This document shows, in pieces, positions 61,608-64,000 of a stretch of 64,000 nucleotides of DNA (within the stretch, counting starts at the first letter, position 1; the number at the start of each line of letters is the position of its first letter). A program made the position numbers and the translations under genes. Under the pieces are notes generated by a model. That model was not told the DNA's origin and made no database searches. It saw only the letters and a program-made list of their open reading frames with translations. Source of the stretch: AC-51 sp036265325 (lineage in GTDB: Bacteria; Actinomycetota; UBA4738; HRBIN12); assembly GCA_036265325.1 (NCBI GenBank), contig DATAPH010000090.1, forward strand, positions 1-64,000, given 5' to 3'.

Positions 61608-63046
61608 TCGACATGCCACGGCCGGGCGCCGCGCGGAGCTTCTGGCTGCAAGAGGCGCTCACCGACGATCCGGGGGAGCCCACGCCGCCGCTCGAGGCGA
61701 ACGTGGCCGCCGACGTCTGCATCGTCGGCGGCGGGTTCGCCGGGCTGTGGACCGCCGTGCGCCTCACAGAGCGCTCGCCCGGGATGCGCATCGTCCTTCT
61801 CGAGCAAGACATCGTGGGCGGCGGCGCAAGCGGCCGCAACGGCGGCTTCGCGTCTTCGTCCTGGTTCGACGCCGACGCGATCATCGCGCTGTTCGGTGAA
61901 GACGAAGGCCTGCGGTACCTCCGCGTGCTGAGCGACGCGGTCGACCAGCTCGGCGAGTTCGCCGAGGCGAACCGGATCGAGTGCTGGTTCCACAAGGACG
62001 GCGTCCTCGGCGTGCGGACCGGCGCATGGCAGGAGATGTTCGGCGCCGGTGGTCGGGGGTCTGCGCGGGAACGCTACGGCGAGAGCGGCGACCGCCACAA
62101 GATCCTGACGGCGGAGGAGACGAGGGCATACGCGGACTCCCCTCGATTCGTGCAGGGTTCGATCGATCCGGACAACGCGGTGATCCAGCCGGCGCGGCTC
62201 GCGCGCGGCCTGCGGCGCCTGCTGCTCGAGCGCGGCGTCCACATCTTCGAGCGCACCCCGATGCGCGATCTGGAGCGGTCTCGGCCGGCGGTGGTTCGCT
62301 CCGATCGCGGCGCGGTGCGTGCCGACCGCGTGGTCCTCACCACCGGCGCGTGGGCGGCCGAGATGTCCCCGTTCCGCCGAAGCTTCGGCGTGATCGCCGA
62401 CTACGTCGTCGCGACCGAGCCGATCCCCGACCTGTTGAAAGAGATCAACTGGACGACCCAGATGGGCATCGCCGACGGTCGCGACTGGCTCTACTACCTG
62501 CGGCCCACCGACGACCATCGGATCGTGATAGGCGGCGGCGCCGGCAGCGCCGTGTACGGCGGCCGAGGGGACAGCAAAGCGGCGAACGGACGGATACATC
62601 TCGCCGAGGCGCCGGCGCGTGGGCTGCTGTGGATGTTCCCGCAGCTCGAAGGCATCCGTTTCACGCATGCGTGGGGCGGCCCGATCGACCAGACGCCGAC
62701 GTTCGTGCCGTTCTACCGGACGCTCCCGCCGGGAAACATCCACGCGGGGCTCGGGTTCAGCGGCCACGGCGTGATCCAGACGTTCGTCGGCGGACACATC
62801 GTCGCCTCGACGGTGCTCGACCGGACCGATGAGTGGACGACGCTCGCGGTCAACCGGCCGGAGTCGTCGCTCGCGCCGCCCGAGCCGTTCCGGTATCCGC
62901 TCGTGCGCGCGGCCGCGTTCGCGCTTGAGCGCGGCGATATGCGCGAAGACGCGGGCCGGTCGCGCGGGCTGCTGTACCGGATGGTCGGCGAAGCGCCGTC
63001 ACGCCATCGCGAGCGCGTGGTTCGGCGGGGAGCGCCGGCTCAGTAG
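61604..63046 (+). CDS. DAO-type FAD-dependent oxidoreductase
   Basis: 480 aa. The FAD-binding Rossmann motif is VCIVGGGFAGLWTAVRL, with GGGASGRNGGFASSSW next, as in the PuuB/OrdL-like amine oxidases. A C-terminal FAD contact is GLGFSGHGVIQTFVGG. It probably oxidises a secondary amine or a D-amino or gamma-glutamyl compound to an imine. GTG with GGAGGAGG upstream overlaps the DUF3054 stop, so the two are in one operon. Confidence 0.87.
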   Translation: MIDMPRPGAARSFWLQEALTDDPGEPTPPLEANVAADVCIVGGGFAGLWTAVRLTERSPGMRIVLLEQDIVGGGASGRNGGFASSSWFDADAIIALFGEDEGLRYLRVLSDAVDQLGEFAEANRIECWFHKDGVLGVRTGAWQEMFGAGGRGSARERYGESGDRHKILTAEETRAYADSPRFVQGSIDPDNAVIQPARLARGLRRLLLERGVHIFERTPMRDLERSRPAVVRSDRGAVRADRVVLTTGAWAAEMSPFRRSFGVIADYVVATEPIPDLLKEINWTTQMGIADGRDWLYYLRPTDDHRIVIGGGAGSAVYGGRGDSKAANGRIHLAEAPARGLLWMFPQLEGIRFTHAWGGPIDQTPTFVPFYRTLPPGNIHAGLGFSGHGVIQTFVGGHIVASTVLDRTDEWTTLAVNRPESSLAPPEPFRYPLVRAAAFALERGDMREDAGRSRGLLYRMVGEAPSRHRERVVRRGAPAQ

Positions 63047-63312
63047 CGGTCGTCGACCGGCGGATCGTCGCGCGTCGGGCGTCCCACCTCGACGCTCGTT
63101 CCACCCATCGCGGGACGTTGCGGGTTGACCGCGGCGTTGAACGACTGCTGCGCCTTGCGGACCTGATGTCGCACCATGTAGTACCCGACCGCTGCGAACG
63201 CAACGACGGCGATCGTGAGCCCGACGAACGCGGCGAGCGCGATCTTGAGCGCGAGCCCGAGCACGCCGAGCGCCGCCAGCAGCAGGACCAGGATCAGCAG
63301 GAAGACAACCAT
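63040..63312 (-). CDS. Small membrane protein, 90 aa
   Basis: Two hydrophobic segments (VVFLLILVLLLAALGVLGLALKI and IAVVAFAAVGYYMV) precede a basic-then-acidic cytoplasmic tail ending GGTSVEVGRPTRDDPPVDDRY. Start ATG 63312. No family recognised. Its stop overlaps the end of the convergent FAD gene by seven bases, and the next gene upstream on the same strand ends eight bases away. Confidence 0.65.
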   Translation of the reverse strand: MVVFLLILVLLLAALGVLGLALKIALAAFVGLTIAVVAFAAVGYYMVRHQVRKAQQSFNAAVNPQRPAMGGTSVEVGRPTRDDPPVDDRY

Positions 63313-63319
63313 CGTTCCC

Positions 63320-64000
63320 CTATCGTACGGCCGCCCGCGAGAAGGCGCGGATGCGCTTCGCCAGCTCCCGAGGATGTTGCAGCGGAAGGTCATGGATCCC
63401 CTCGATCCACGAGACCTTGGTCTTCGCGCCGGCCTTGCGAAGCGCGTCGACGCCGTCGCGCTTCCGAGCGTCCCAGTCGGCATCGCCGCTCGCCGCGAGG
63501 ATCGCGAGTGCCGGCACGCGCAGTCCGGTGTGCATCGCGACTGGATCCTGCTCCCAGATCGCGCGAAGGATGCGCATGTGGTTCGCGCGGGTGAGCCGAG
63601 GCCGGATCCTGCCGGCGGCGTCGACCCGCATCACCGACATCACGATGTCGACGACCTGCGGCGTGACGTCGACGGTGTCGCCGAAGAACTCCGGGATCAT
63701 CGCGCGGAACTCGTCGGCCGGCGTGCCGGCGAGATGTGGCGGCGAGAGCGCCTCGCGCGCCTCGGTCCACGACGTGAAGCCGTCGCGCATCGTGCCCACG
63801 GCGCCGTCGACGAGGACGACGCCCGAAACCGCCGTTGGCTTCCTGGCGGCCACCTCGAGGGCGACCATCGCGCCCCACGAGTGGCCGACCAAGACCGGCC
63901 GCGTGCGTCGTGCCGACTTCAGCACGGCGACGGCATCGGCGACCGTATGGTCGAAGCCGTAGCCGCTCGACGGCTTGCTGCTCTCGCCGTGCCCGCGCGC
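63320..64000 (-). CDS. Alpha/beta hydrolase, cut by the window edge
   Basis: The frame runs off the right edge, so the N terminus is missing; at least 226 residues are seen. RGHGES followed by the helix before the nucleophile elbow GHSWGAMV shows an alpha/beta hydrolase; GDADWDARKRDG holds a possible acidic residue and GIHDLPLQHP the catalytic histidine. Substrate unknown. It ends eight bases before the start of the small membrane protein gene, with which it may be co-transcribed. Confidence 0.85.
   Translation of the reverse strand, partial: ARGHGESSKPSSGYGFDHTVADAVAVLKSARRTRPVLVGHSWGAMVALEVAARKPTAVSGVVLVDGAVGTMRDGFTSWTEAREALSPPHLAGTPADEFRAMIPEFFGDTVDVTPQVVDIVMSVMRVDAAGRIRPRLTRANHMRILRAIWEQDPVAMHTGLRVPALAILAASGDADWDARKRDGVDALRKAGAKTKVSWIEGIHDLPLQHPRELAKRIRAFSRAAVR

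Overview
The window is a gene-dense, GC-rich bacterial chromosome segment with no rRNA, insertion sequence, prophage or CRISPR array. The gene content points to an actinobacterium (Actinomycetota), probably a deep-branching, soil-type lineage. The signs are CarD next to a PIN/TRAM protein and ispD-ispF-rlmB, a DUF3263-like gene followed by a LytR_C-type protein, F420-dependent oxidoreductase families, a DUF3054-like membrane protein, an MmpL-type RND transporter, and many -10-like hexamers placed so that transcription would start at the start codon. The assignment is inference from gene families; no 16S or ribosomal protein gene is present to settle it.

Region 1 (1-9967) is a housekeeping core: clpC, a RIO-type kinase, radA, carD, a membrane PIN/TRAM protein, ispD, ispF, rlmB, a small membrane protein and tRNA-Thr(UGU). 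Compared with the mycobacterial arrangement, disA is absent after radA and cysS is absent between ispF and rlmB. Region 2 (9968-20215) holds a D-aminoacylase, a GAF/GAF/PAS histidine kinase, a receiver-only response regulator, DUF3263 and LytR_C proteins, an Rrf2 regulator with a possible Fe-S site, acetyl-CoA synthetase, a PPOX-type flavin/F420 protein and an S9 peptidase. Region 3 (20238-26406) starts with an orphan groEL under a CIRCE element. It continues with an MFS transporter fused to a cyclic-nucleotide-binding domain, a hot-dog thioesterase, an NlpC/P60 cell-wall hydrolase and two conserved small genes.

Region 4 (26613-30559) is the most unusual metabolic module: an M20 deacylase gene with three inactivating lesions, translationally coupled to a membrane-anchored ATP-grasp ligase and followed by a C45-type (penicillin acyltransferase-like) Ntn hydrolase. 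Region 5 (30598-34739) has a small membrane protein, a YjbQ protein, a GroES-like protein with a basic extension, a PrmC-like methyltransferase with an altered NPPY motif, and a second S9 peptidase. Region 6 (34747-37569) is a molybdenum-cofactor island: MoaA, a flavodoxin-like protein, and a single polypeptide fusing MoaB/MogA to XdhC. Region 7 (37566-42556) is an overlapping chain of a methyltransferase, a sulfatase, a phospholipase C-like phosphoesterase and a membrane-anchored extracellular protein.

Region 8 (42566-53831) contains a lysine 2,3-aminomutase, two GGDEF/EAL proteins (one with a degenerate GGDQF), an animal-type transketolase divergent from a phosphoribulokinase, a DEAD-box helicase and a cupredoxin lipoprotein. 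Region 9 (53909-57546) is a TetR/RND-transporter locus in which a strong promoter overlaps an inverted repeat likely to be the TetR operator. Region 10 (57613-64000) has a small secreted protein, an LLM/F420 oxidoreductase, a secreted phosphoesterase, an AlkD-like protein coupled to a DCC thiol protein, a DUF3054 protein coupled to a DAO-type flavoprotein, and an alpha/beta hydrolase cut by the right edge.

Several convergent gene pairs share overlapping stop codons, and many co-directional genes overlap by ATGA or GTGA. This compact style was used to choose starts.
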